Below are positions 1-10,730 of a stretch of DNA of 64,000 nt, piece after piece. The notes under the pieces are model-generated. The model made no database searches. It worked only from the letters and a program-made list of their open reading frames with translations, and was not told where the DNA came from. The number at the start of each line of letters is the position of its first letter. The first letter of the stretch is position 1. A program made the translations under genes and the position numbers. This DNA is from Apostichopus japonicus (taxonomy: Eukaryota > Echinodermata > Holothuroidea > Aspidochirotida > Stichopodidae), in assembly GCF_037975245.1 (NCBI RefSeq), contig NC_092565.1:15591499-15655498 (forward strand), given 5' to 3'.

Positions 1-182
1 GAGGTTGGTATAAGACAGACCAGGTCACTCATTTACTGCTTTCTTGGTTAAGGTTGTCGTTGGCATGCTCTTGTAGAGGTCAACAGTCAAATATTGAGTC
101 ATACGATTCAACCACCCATTAAATATTTTTTATTTTAACACTTATACTCTGCACATGAATTATAACAGTAAGAGAACAGAGC

Positions 183-473
183 CAGGCACGTAGCCAAGGG
201 GGGGGGCAAAGGGGGCAGCCGCCCCCCCTTGAGCATATTTTTAAAAATTTTTTTTAATGTTTTTATGATATCCCTAGTATTTTCAAAAGAGAAAATGCTA
301 AGATGCAACTAACAAGGCCTGGGAAGTGCCATTTCCAGCGATCTGGGAGGCATTTTCAGCCAAAATTTTCTTGTACGCTTCGCGCCAACCATGGTGGCGC
401 TACGCTTAGATAGTTTGCAATGCCGAATCTACAGTTTCGCCCCTCCCTTGGCAAATTCCTGGCTACGCGCCTG
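183..473. mobile_element. hAT-like non-autonomous element (MITE)
   Basis: The 291-bp block begins CAGGCACGTAGCCA and ends TGGCTACGCGCCTG, 14-nt terminal inverted repeats with one mismatch. It is flanked on both sides by the identical octamer AACAGAGC (175-182 and 474-481), an 8-bp target-site duplication typical of the hAT superfamily, whose ends also usually begin CAG. The interior has G-rich and C-rich runs near the left end that could pair, and no coding capacity, so it must have been moved by a transposase made elsewhere. The intact duplication suggests a fairly recent insertion. Confidence 0.85.
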
Positions 474-481
474 AACAGAGC

Positions 482-1581
482 AGTGGTGAGATGAGGTAAA
501 CCTGCAATCCCCTCGATAGCTGCAATATTGCTGATATCATCTGATACAACTCCATGAAATTATTTGTCTAGGTTTACAATCGTTCCTTTGTTTTCAATTC
601 ATTTGAGTTACGAATAAATCCTTATTGTGCTGCAATGTACTCAGGTTAAGTTAAGTTATGTTATCTTAGCTGTAGAAACGGTGCGATCATGCCCTAGTAG
701 CTGTGTGAATCGTGTGAATCGAAACTAAGGGGATAGTTACACTAAATAGAGAAAGGACTCTCACTGTGTATGGCTATGTTTTGTTAATCTGTCTGTGGAC
801 AAGCACAAATGTATATTTCTACATTTAGTGCAAAAATGAGGGCAGACTTAAACGAGGCATTGAATATTCAACTAAAGGAATACTCTATTACAGTTATTTT
901 AACTGTAAGAATAAGTCCTTAAGAAAATGCAAATCTATGAAGAAAAAGAACCCATTTGCTTTGTATCTATCGGTCACAAACAAGTACATTTCCTATGGAT
1001 ATTTGTGAGTAGAGATGTGGATAGTTGGGTGTTTTATTTCAATTATGTATGAATATTCAATCAGTACGAATAAAAAAACTTACTTGGATTTGATCAGTCG
1101 GAAGTCCAACGAAAATGATTGATATCTGGCCATTGCCTGTATTGTAGTTGTTTCAATATATCAGCAACAAAATAATGTTCAGTTTTATACAGCTTTGTAA
1201 CAAGATAATATATGATGAGGACACTTCCATTTTTAAGGATTTAAGAAAAGTACGAGGTCTGAATGTTGACTATTAATATCCCAATCTTCATAATGATCAT
1301 CATGGTCATATGAGGTGGGGCTATGAACAGATTCAGCTTGGTATTAGAATTTGGGATGCTTGGTTGCCATGTCTCAATACTGGTCATGTATTATCGACAC
1401 TGCTAATTACAAAATGCGACAAAGAATAAAACGCTAAAAAAACAAAACATTCGTGGAAATTTGTGGAAAAGCAATTCCATGGTGAAAGACTTTAGATAAT
1501 TGGATTGTATAAACAGTGACTTTACAGAGTTTGGCGTATGCGTCTGCCCAACTTAGAAATGTTTTTTATGTTTCTAAACAG
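482..1581. other. Non-coding stretch upstream of the SH2 exon, probably intron
   Basis: No coding exon is recognised here. It probably lies in the intron before the first visible SH2 exon. That exon starts inside the SH2 domain, so at least one upstream exon must encode the N-terminal SH2 strand with its usual Trp. I could not find it here. Confidence 0.4.
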
Positions 1582-1731
1582 GAAGGGACATTTGTGGTCA
1601 GAAGCAGCACCAAGAATCAAGCTTTTCCTTACACCTTGCAACTGTTTTACAAGGGCAAGATACGAAATCTACAAATTGGAATCAGAGAGGATAAGAAATA
1701 TGCCCTAGGAGCAATGAAGGAAGGTGAAACG
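1582..1731 (+). CDS. SLP-76/BLNK/CLNK-family SH2 adaptor, penultimate visible exon (SH2 core)
   Basis: This 150-nt exon (50 codons, phase 0 at both ends) lies between a pyrimidine-rich acceptor ending AAACAG at 1581 and a GTATGT donor at 1732. It encodes the central SH2 domain: EGTFVVRSS is the FLVR-type phosphotyrosine pocket with its invariant Arg, then PYTLQLFYKGKIRNLQI forms the central strands, and KYALGAMKEGE matches the Y-x-LG-x-x-x-x-G segment of the SLP-76, BLNK and CLNK C-terminal SH2 domains. Those adaptors are scaffolds downstream of Syk- and Src-family kinases in immune-receptor signalling and use this SH2 domain to bind phosphotyrosine partners. The open frame continues about 66 nt upstream of the acceptor, so a longer exon using the AG at 1527 is possible. 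The domain is clear; the choice among family members is not resolved. Confidence 0.85.
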
Positions 1732-2150
1732 GTATGTACATCAGAGTAGCAGCATAAAGGGTTTCTTAAGCTTATAAAATACTTGTACCAACAGTACCAT
1801 ACATCAAAGGGAAAAGAAAAGTGAAACGGTTATGTCAAGCATATTAAAGGTAAGGTGCCCGCCACGATTTATGGGCCAGCTGCCAGGTCTCATTAACCGC
1901 TGTCAGACTTAAAGTGTAACCGGTATTCTCCCGGATTCCATGTGTTGTCCAAGGATCATTACAGGTGTCAGAGAGTTACCCGAATTTGTAAAAAGGCTCT
2001 GGATAATTTACATGTATGTTACACAAATAGCTTGTAAACAAAATGACTCAAAGTTTACACAGGATGGATTTAGTACTAGGTAGAAGAAGACAACTACTGT
2101 TTTTTCACATTGAACATTTCAAATATATTCTGATCTTCTCCTGTTACCAG

Positions 2151-2258
2151 AGATTCGCCAGTGTTCGAGAGCTCATTGATTATCACAGAACACATGATGT
2201 TGTTTTGGCAAACAGTGAAGGCAGGACATGTTTAATAAGACCAGTTCTGATATCCTAA
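2151..2258 (+). CDS. SLP-76/BLNK/CLNK-family SH2 adaptor, last coding exon
   Basis: The exon opens after the acceptor TGTTACCAG (ends 2150) in phase 0, which joins the previous exon as ...KEGET-RFASVRELIDYHRTH... The segment F-x-SV-x-x-LI-x-YH is the C-terminal helix of an SH2 domain, and VVLANSEGRTCLIRPV is its last strand. In SLP-76, BLNK and CLNK the SH2 domain also sits at the extreme C terminus, and here the TAA at 2256-2258 follows the domain by only a few residues. A GTGAGT donor-like site occurs just after the stop (about 2266) and an acceptor-like site near 3439, so a spliced 3' UTR isoform is possible. The upstream gene body is not in view. Confidence 0.85.
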   Translation, partial: RFASVRELIDYHRTHDVVLANSEGRTCLIRPVLIS

Positions 2259-2311
2259 AAGTGGGTGAGTGAAAATACTCTAAGATTTGGTATATTTTAA
2301 TGATTATGTTT

Positions 2312-2317
2312 AATAAA
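2312..2317 (+). terminator. Poly(A) signal of the SH2 adaptor gene
   Basis: A canonical AATAAA lies 54 nt after the stop codon of the SH2 adaptor, implying a very short 3' UTR. Confidence 0.55.
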
Positions 2318-2940
2318 ATATTTAAGATTATAAGCATTACATCTTTAAGTGATATATTACTTTTAATAATACAGAGGTAACAAGTCTACCATAAAGTATT
2401 CATAGGTAATTCTAATTTGATTAAAGGTAAGTAGTGATGCATAGATGATGATGACAGTTATCACGTATCTTGTGGAAAATGTTTGGAAATGTGAAGCTGT
2501 ACCAAGAAACTAGCAAGAGCTGTGAAGTTTATAGATTGATTAGGGAAGGTCTTCTCAGCATGATGGAGAGTTGTCATAAACACCAAAGTTTGGATACATA
2601 AACAACTTGATTGTAACCTGCAACTTTTACAATTCATGTTTGTCTGACGCAACATAAGTATGCCTCATTCTGTACAATTCCTTTACATCAGTAAATCATG
2701 AACTTTGATCGGGCAGTATAAACAACTTTAGGAACAGCACAGAAGTATTTGATAATAATATCCCAGTCAGTTTTCTGGTGTTGCTTTGCTTATATATTTA
2801 TACATAAAACTTAAAAACACTCATTTGGGTTGTATTCAATGGTTTGTGATACTTGGTATGTTTCTGTGGGATCGAAGTGATAAGGAGTTTAAAATTTAAT
2901 GAATTATAATCACTTGTAAACATGTTTTCCTGAAGAAAGC

Positions 2941-3099
2941 ATATTATGCAAGAGCATCTTATACCTGCAGCCCTAACCACTGTCTGCCCCTGTGAAATTT
3001 TAGCATCAGAACAACAACCATATCATGCTAGAGCATCCTGTACCTGCAGCCCTAACAATATGACCTGTGTAATTTATTCAGAACAAAAAAAAGGTGCAA
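2941..3099. repeat. Direct duplication, about 79-bp period
   Basis: Two copies begin at 2941 and 3020; each reads GCA(A/T)GAGCATC then (T/C)(A/G)TACCTGCAGCCCTAAC. Similarity is highest over the first 40 nt. It looks like a local tandem duplication. Confidence 0.6.
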
Positions 3100-3176
3100 T
3101 TTAGTCAAAAAAAGTTGATCTAACTTCGTAACACAAGGACCTGTGGCTTCTGAAGGTAGGGGATTGGTAACAGGGA

Positions 3177-3280
3177 AGGACTGGCTCTGACTAGTACCCC
3201 TGGTAAAGAAATGGTTAAAAAGAACTGCTGCCAGGTTAAGGGCTGGTTATGACTGGTACCCCTGGCAATGAAATGGGCGT
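3177..3280. repeat. Short degenerate tandem duplication
   Basis: The phrase GGCT-(n)-GACT-(n)-GTACCCCTGG followed by AA(A/T)GAAATGG occurs twice about 60 bp apart. No coding role is seen. Confidence 0.4.
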
Positions 3281-4094
3281 TACAAGGGTAGGTTCTGTAT
3301 AGCTTAATAATAAAAGTCTTAGTTTTTGGCAACTCCTAAAAAAAAATTAATATTATAAAAATAAATGCACATTCCTTTCTCAGATATTTCCTATTTGCAA
3401 ATTTTACTTCTTTATGTCTGCGATTTGTTTGTCTTTCAGGATGTCGGAAGTAAATCTGAGGAATGACTAATCCTGGTAAATCAAACTACCAGCTTGCTGA
3501 TCGTTGTGAGAGATGATATAAGCAATAATCAATGCAGTTGCCGTGGTGATATAAAGAGATCATACATTCCATGAATACCTGAAAACGTTTTGATTCAAGT
3601 GCATATTACCCTGTGTTGTGTCTCATTATTTGATTGGTAACAAGAGGCAGGAGGGATTATCCACCTATCACAGGAGTTTTGTTGTCATGGAAGGTATGGA
3701 TCAACTGAGGAAGTGTGTTGAAGTTGTGGCTGTTGAACTTAAAAATGGCATTCTTCAGATTCTTTAAATTCTTCATTTCTTCTCATTGCCAGCTTTTGTT
3801 ACATTGCATTATTGGACAAACAAATTGTATCGCATATGAATAATTTTAAACATCACAGTACCAATCAAGAGATCAAAATCAGCTCTGTGCAAAGCAGTAC
3901 AAATTTGCAGTTTTGTAAATTCTGTGTTAGAACAATGTGATGGGTTCTGCTTGATATAATTGTGTGACTTCAAGAGACTCAGTTTTTAGAGACTCCAACA
4001 GTGTTTGCTCAGCTTTGGTGTTCTGTCAGTGATATTTTGTATCGTTAGAGTCAGTGGTTCTTTAAACATATAGTATTTTTGAGGAATGTCATGA

Positions 4095-4610
4095 CTTGAT
4101 GAATTTATCAATGAGGAACCAGAGTATTAACTGTATGTCCAAGAATCATGACTACTCCATAACTGTCATGAATGTTTATTTGCAATGAGTAACCAGAGTA
4201 TTAATTATACATAATTAATGCCTTTCAATGCCGGTGCCTTTCAGTCATAAAGTCCCCGGTATGAGTCACTCCCAGATTAATGTATGTCGTCCAGTTACAG
4301 AGTTGTTGACAATTAACAACTCATAATCATGGACGTTAAATATGAATGTAAGAGACTGACTTCGGTCAGCTTGCCGCTTTGATAAGCCAATGAGGCTTCT
4401 TCGAGTTCCTGCTTTCAGGAGGATCTAATATACATATGTCCAAGAATCATGACTATTCAATGGCTCATGAATATTCATAGCTAATAAACAGTGTCTTGAC
4501 TAATTGTGATTTTATCAATGAGTATCCTGAGTGTTACATGTTTGTCGAAGAATATCATGACTGCTCATAGCTTGCCAGTGACTGTAATGATTATTCATAG
4601 TTTGAATTTT
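4095..4610. repeat. Degenerate local repeats containing ATGTCCAAGAATCATGACT
   Basis: The phrase TGTCCAAGAATCATGACTA occurs near 4136 and 4437, with a diverged third copy near 4542, interleaved with ATCAATGAG-x-A(A/T)CC and TCATGAAT-x-TTCAT phrases. Spacing is irregular, so this is an old, rearranged tandem or nested repeat. Confidence 0.4.
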
Positions 4611-7600
4611 TAAAAGGATCATTTCTTGAACAAAATTCCATTCTTTTAAGATTTTACTCTTATGAAGGAACAAATTCGGAGCAAAGATTTTAGAATATTT
4701 AATAAAGACTCTGGTGATTCCATTCCAGTATCAGACAGAAAGAAGCAGCGATGGGCCATTACTGGAAGTATTAATGGCAAGGTTAGGCTGCTAGCTTTGA
4801 ATATAAATGTCTGTTTTTAATTGAGGGGAAATGGAGGGATTGCAGGTTGTTTTAAAAATCTACTTATTTGTAAAAACATTGTATATAAGAGAAGCTTGCC
4901 AAATGTGGTGATTCTATAATTATGCAAATATAGTCAAATGAATTGGACATGAATATGCAGCTATATATGTGCAGCTAGTTTAAGACTGATTTCCATTGGG
5001 CACATTACTTTCACAGTCATAAAATATTTTTTGGGGTTATCTTTTACATTTTATCTCTAAGGAACAGTACAACTAGACAGTTCCACAGTTAACCACTGAT
5101 AAATCAAACAGTAATACTACCATGATCTCAGTCTAAGTCACTGATTTAATGGTTTTGCTGAAAGTTTGAATCTCAAATATGTTTAACAGATATCTCATAT
5201 TTAGCTGTCTCATTTAATCATTGCCTGTTAATTTTGTTACGGACAAAGGTTGCCTAAACTGGTTATTCTCTACTATATTGCTGAAAGAAAGGATTTAGAG
5301 CATTCCTTAACTCTGTGATTGGTTCTACTAAATAAGGATATCTTCCCCAGTTTCCATCTTGGGCAACATCCACAAATGTTTAGTGTATTTAAAATTTTAA
5401 ATATTAACGTTTGTGTGGCATAGGGTCGAGTCAGCTTGTTATTGTAATCTATGTAATAAATCATAACATGAATATGCTAATTCTGGTGCTAACTGGTATG
5501 TTATGTTTAATTAACTTTCTAAGATATTGCAACATTATTGTAAGTGTGTTTGAAAGTATCTGAATATTCGTCAGTCTTCCTTCACCTTTAACTTCCTTCT
5601 ATGGTAATATTATCAAACCTGGAAGGCAGTTAAAGATGCTTAGCAGCTACATGTTCATTTGGGAGGGTTGGAATGGGGTATTTACTGTACACCTCGTCGA
5701 CGTGTGAAGTGGCTATCCAACAGTTTAATTTGGCTGTTTTGAAATATTTGGAAGGCCTCTTCAGATGGGGGGGGGGGGAACGTGGATTTCTAATATAAAG
5801 ATGATTTAAATTAAATCGTTGATCAGAAGACTTAGATATGACAGTATAATACTGATATCCAAATTTGTTATTAAGTGTTTGATGCAATATATCATATCTC
5901 AAAAATAATTATCAGAAATTTTGTACATTTGGCAGGAAAATGTTGAAGATTAATTTGCCCAGATTCACAGTAAACATCTCAACATACAACTTGTATGCAA
6001 CTGTTCCTCATTATTTTTTAACCTTTTTTTGCTCTTTCACCCACAAAGTGTATGAAATAGAAAGTTATCGACCTACATGAGAATTTGATGTAGAGCTTTG
6101 GTATGTGTAAAGCTGAGATACAGACAAAAGGCCAGAGAAGGTGAAGGAAGGAGGTGAGGGGTTGAGGGATAGCTTCTGTGGTGTCACCTGTTTACTTCTG
6201 AAACTATTGTTCTATGCATTTTCGTTGCTCAAAGCATTTTCAGTCTTATTTTTATCGAAAAATTACGTACAGGCCACTGAATGAAATTTGAAGAGAATTA
6301 CAAAGCTTTTTTGTTTTAGGCACAATTTTCAGTCAATTTGGAAGAAATATGAGATGGAAAGAATCAACTTTTAACTATTTCTGTTCACATTATTTGTGTT
6401 TCGAGTTAACATTGACGATTAAAACCTATGGATATCCTATTCTATTGCTGTAGCTATTGTATGTAAAGCTATGTAGCTATTGTGTATAAAGCTATGTAGC
6501 TATTGTTGTAGCTATCTTTGTGTATTCAACTCGTCTTCAACCGACAACATACTTTTAGCTGTAGCATTGTGAATTCAACTGTGTTCCCAACAGTTATCCT
6601 TTTCTTTAGGTACAGCCACTAACAATTGCGCCTCATAATTAAGTGAACTGACCATTTTATTTCCCAAGGCAGCCAAAGGACTTTCTGTCAGAGCCAAAGG
6701 TTATCTTGCCACTCTCTCTGCTCACAGACAGATTGGACAAAATGTTTTACCCATAAAGTCCACTGCTTTGTAGGATTGACAGGTGACTTAGTTGTGGGTT
6801 AGTTCATAACTCTCTGACAATTAAATCAGACGATAAGAACAAAAGAAAACATGAAATTGTTTAGGTTAAAGGTCTAAAATATATTCATATCTGATGTTGA
6901 TTTCATTTAGAGCATTCTACAATTATACCAGAACATTACTATTGCACAAAGATAGCTGAACCAGAGACCAACTCTCAGACAGAGAGACTTGACATATGTG
7001 GAGTTTCTTAATATCAGCAAGAATACACAGATTGACCATCAGTCCTGTGCTGGACAACACAGAAACAGTTCTATACTAGATTGATTGGCTATTAATGACA
7101 TATAGATTTACATTTTCACATCAATGTGACTTTTTTTTTCCCATTCTTATGTTCCAACTACTATTTAGACCAGTGACAACTGTCTTTGTAACAGTTTAGA
7201 TTCTGTGATGATAAATTGTACCCTAAAGCACTGTATAATGTAGTAAATGATGTTTTTTTTTTTATAAGTAAACCCCTTGGAGTAAGGTACACAACACCTG
7301 CTTTATAGCTTGCTAGCACAACATTTACGACTAACATACCTTTTACAGTACTTGCAATAGCAGCTATGGCATTTCTATATAGCAAGCCAACATCATTTTC
7401 ACAGCAGGATATACAGTAAGGTGACCATAGTTTTTCAAGGAATCTGTGGTCATGAAATGCATGTTTTAAGGTATTTCTCATTCATTTTTCAAGGATATTA
7501 ATGGTCAAATGCCAAACTTGAAAAGATTGTTAAGTATTTTCTCCAAAACACCTTAAAGTTACCTCATTATTCATCAGTAAGTGCAAAAAGATATTTTCAT

Positions 7601-9126
7601 GTGAATTTGAAATTATTGAAGGATCTCGATATGCCTTTATCCCTGAATCATGAATGAGCAGAAACTTCGTAGTTGTAACATATATTACAGCTTACGATAG
7701 ATCTGTTTCTTTTGAAAGGAATGTCAAACAGGTGAATTTTGAAAATATTTAGGAATCTTTACAAACTTGTTGATATTCTCAGGACAGAACACAATATCTG
7801 GGGACACTTTTAATCCATCCGTGGACTGTCTCCAGAAATCGGGGAGGTCTGGTCACCTTTGGGCATTGCCCATAGCAAGTCAATAGCATATCCATAGCAA
7901 GTATTATCCAAATATCCATAGCAAAACTACACTACATTGATTGCGAGCCAACTGTCTGTCCATAGCATATGTGTAGTTTTTCTCCTTTTTACCCCAGAAA
8001 TTTACTCCACACAAAACATTGATAATTATTTATCTTACATGCTATGTCTATTGCATATTTCAACATCATTTGCTTGGCAAAAGTGCTAATAGCACTACTC
8101 ACTTTATATTTTAGACTACATGTAAACCTGACCATAGTCTGCCTAAGATAGTCAAAATCAATTTGTTACAATCATCACGTGAGTCTCAAGCCTCACAATA
8201 ATATTTTGAGATGTTTGCCATTACTTATGTCGGTATCAAATGATACCAATTGGTACAACTGGGATAATACTAAAGCTACAATAGTGCTACTAATAATGAT
8301 TAGATACATTTCCATTCAAGTTCAACTGTAAAACATACTAACAGATTTGACCTCTCACACATTTATGATTCATATTTTAGATTAAATTAATTATAAACCT
8401 CTTGACAGGGTGCACAGGGGATACTGCAATGTGACATAAATTTATATAAGTTTATAACAGCTCATCGGCAGATCAATGGAAAGATTTGTAGTAAGATGTG
8501 TACAGGTCATCTTAGGCATTGCAAAAAGTCTCTTATTGTAATATTTTGTACGCTAAACAAGCAATGATTTTGAGAGAAGCTACGTTTTTCAGTAAATACC
8601 TTTCCCTATAAAACCGAATGCAAATCTCTAATAAAACCTTTTCTGAAAAGGTGAAGAAATGTAAAATTTACCATTTTTAATTGCAACAATAACCTGGTAT
8701 GCCACAGGGTACTCCTACTAGCATTTGCATACTTCTAATAGACAATTAAGTGTAGTACCAAATATTAATTTACAATCAATGAAAAATAATTTAAAAAGAT
8801 ATAAAACATAACTGTCAAGGTGAATATTGTGCTTGTATTTAATTTGTGTCTTTCTTTGCTGTACATTGACATAATTACTCTTCCAATGTGGCTACCATCT
8901 AAAAATATAATAAAGTATTAAAATTCTGGTTACTTTGGGAAGAAATTGAGCGTTCAAACAAACCCTGACGACACATTCAATTCTTTCTACATGATTCAAT
9001 CTTTTAACATATTTTTTTGTGTTCATTGTAACTAAAATGATGTATTAAATTCTTTAAACATATCATGCTGTTCCACCATTGGGTAGTAAAGCAATTGTCA
9101 CCCTACTGAATACACCCTTTCACTGC

Positions 9127-9405
9127 TAATATGATCTCCCCTTCACCCCATTGTTAAACACTGCTATCCCCCACCCCACCCCCCATCAACTGCTCCCCCA
9201 ACATACTACTACTACTGCCCCAAACACTTTACCAAAATTCCCCCTCCTTACAAACTATATTCCACTCTTTCAACACCTAAGACACTTTACCAAGCTTATG
9301 CACCTTCACACCCCAATCACACCCCTCATCCTCCAGCCAATCACATTTTTACCTCACACATCACAACCCCAAACCCCCACCCAATCACATTTTTAACTCA
9401 CACAT
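9127..9405. other. G-depleted, C/A-rich low-complexity tract
   Basis: About 280 nt of the plus strand are nearly free of G and rich in CCC and CA. It includes a 44-bp direct repeat (CCAATCACATTTTTA at 9337 and 9381). The 81-codon open frame across it is Pro/Thr/His-rich and explained by composition, so no gene is called. Confidence 0.5.
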
Positions 9406-10139
9406 CGTGAAGAAAACAGGCTTGACGTAATCATTCTCTGCATGATAAAACTCATGAACAGCATTTAGAAAGGAATCACACAACTACAGCCATATTCTTT
9501 AAATATTTTGAAATGTCTGTAGTGACAATTTCTTAAAACTGACACTTTTCTGTCCTCCCATGTCAAGTTTCAACTCAGTCATACTGACACCAGTTCATAA
9601 CCTGTCACTTACTAGAAACAGGATATTCGTACTGTCCTTGCAAATACGTTCAAGTGGGACATGAAGTATAGTATTCAGAAAATTGCCCCAAATGGGGATA
9701 ACTCATGCATTCAACACCGATGAGAGCTACACTTACTTACCTTCTATTTATTTCATCCCGTAACAACACTCTTGTTTCACAAATATTGACAAATCCAATA
9801 AAAAGATACTTTGCATCAACTGAGGTTTACTGCGGTCAAAGGTTATCCAATTTTTTTTTTAAAAACTGCTTAAAACAGCATGTTAAGTAATATTCACTTC
9901 TGAATCCAAGTATACCATACATGTCAGTAAGACTGAATACAAAAACCTGGAATTTTCATTCCACAAGGTTTGAGGAAATTGAGGCCATGCCTTGGAAAAT
10001 TAATTCTATTAGTAAGTAATTAAAATGAAATTTACAATGAAGACTACGAGAAAGTATGCTACAGAACTCTAAATAGATTTTTTTTAAAACTTCAAAAGAA
10101 AACTGATCGGGAAAGAACAATGAAAGACATGTCGGGAAA

Positions 10140-10145
10140 TTTATT
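10140..10145 (-). terminator. Candidate poly(A) signal of CCDC142
   Basis: AATAAA on the minus strand, about 300 nt past the CCDC142 stop codon. Other A/T-rich hexamers exist, so the choice is tentative. Confidence 0.35.
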
Positions 10146-10443
10146 TCAACAAATTAACCCTGACATGAAATTTCAAATGAACCCTTCTGAGAAAGAGATA
10201 CTGGCCAAAAGAGTAAGAGAAAAAAAGGTTAAAGTATCTAGTGAATGGATGTAGCAAATAAATAACTACATAGGGACTAGAAAGTACCATGAGGTGACGA
10301 TTAAATCCACTTTGAGCTTTAAGTAGCGAGGATAAGGGAAGGATAGATATATATGCTGACAGGCAAACAAACTGAAGAAGACTGAAATAATTCTTTTTAC
10401 TATTTCTGAACTTTTCTCACAAATGATTGACTTTTCCACTTAT

Positions 10444-10730
10444 TTATGCATCCTCTTGGTTATTGTTTAAACAGTTGAACGATAACTTCCATCGATTACC
10501 CTGGTGGACCCTCAGACTCAACCACTCCTTCTTTCTTGGCAGTTGTACCAAATCTTCTTCCGATCCACTCTCACACTGGTTGGCCAATCTGCCAGGATCA
10601 CTGTTTCTACCAGCCAGTTGGGTACCCTTGGCCCTCTGGATTGGTGGTGTATATGTGGCTGGATCACTGAATGTCCCCGTGCCATCTTTGTGCGAATCAG
10701 AAGGGGCAGTGCTCACACTGTACTCGGAAG
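10444..10730 (-). CDS. CCDC142: CCDC142 coding exon 9 (C terminus)
   Basis: The acceptor TTGTTTAG precedes CTTCCGAG. Two bases complete a split Thr codon (A+CT), then 94 codons and TAA. The exon encodes an Asp/Ser/Gly/Pro-rich linker and the family's C-terminal signature EWLSLRVHQGNRWKLSFNCL, which closely follows the W-L-A-L-R-x-H-x-x-x-R-W end of vertebrate CCDC142. Opposite-strand open frames here are shadows. Confidence 0.88.

Larger units (their letters stand above)
2318..10139. other. Intergenic region between SH2 adaptor and CCDC142
   Basis: The two flanking genes converge here. No exon with convincing splice sites or domain similarity was found on either strand. It contains small local duplications (2941-3099, 3177-3280, 4095-4610), a poly-G run near 5767, and a G-depleted tract at 9127-9405. 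The short open frames look like chance. Confidence 0.5.

Noticed and set aside
9151-9396. 81-codon Pro/Thr/His frame
   Set aside because: Produced by the G-depleted composition of the tract, not by coding selection.
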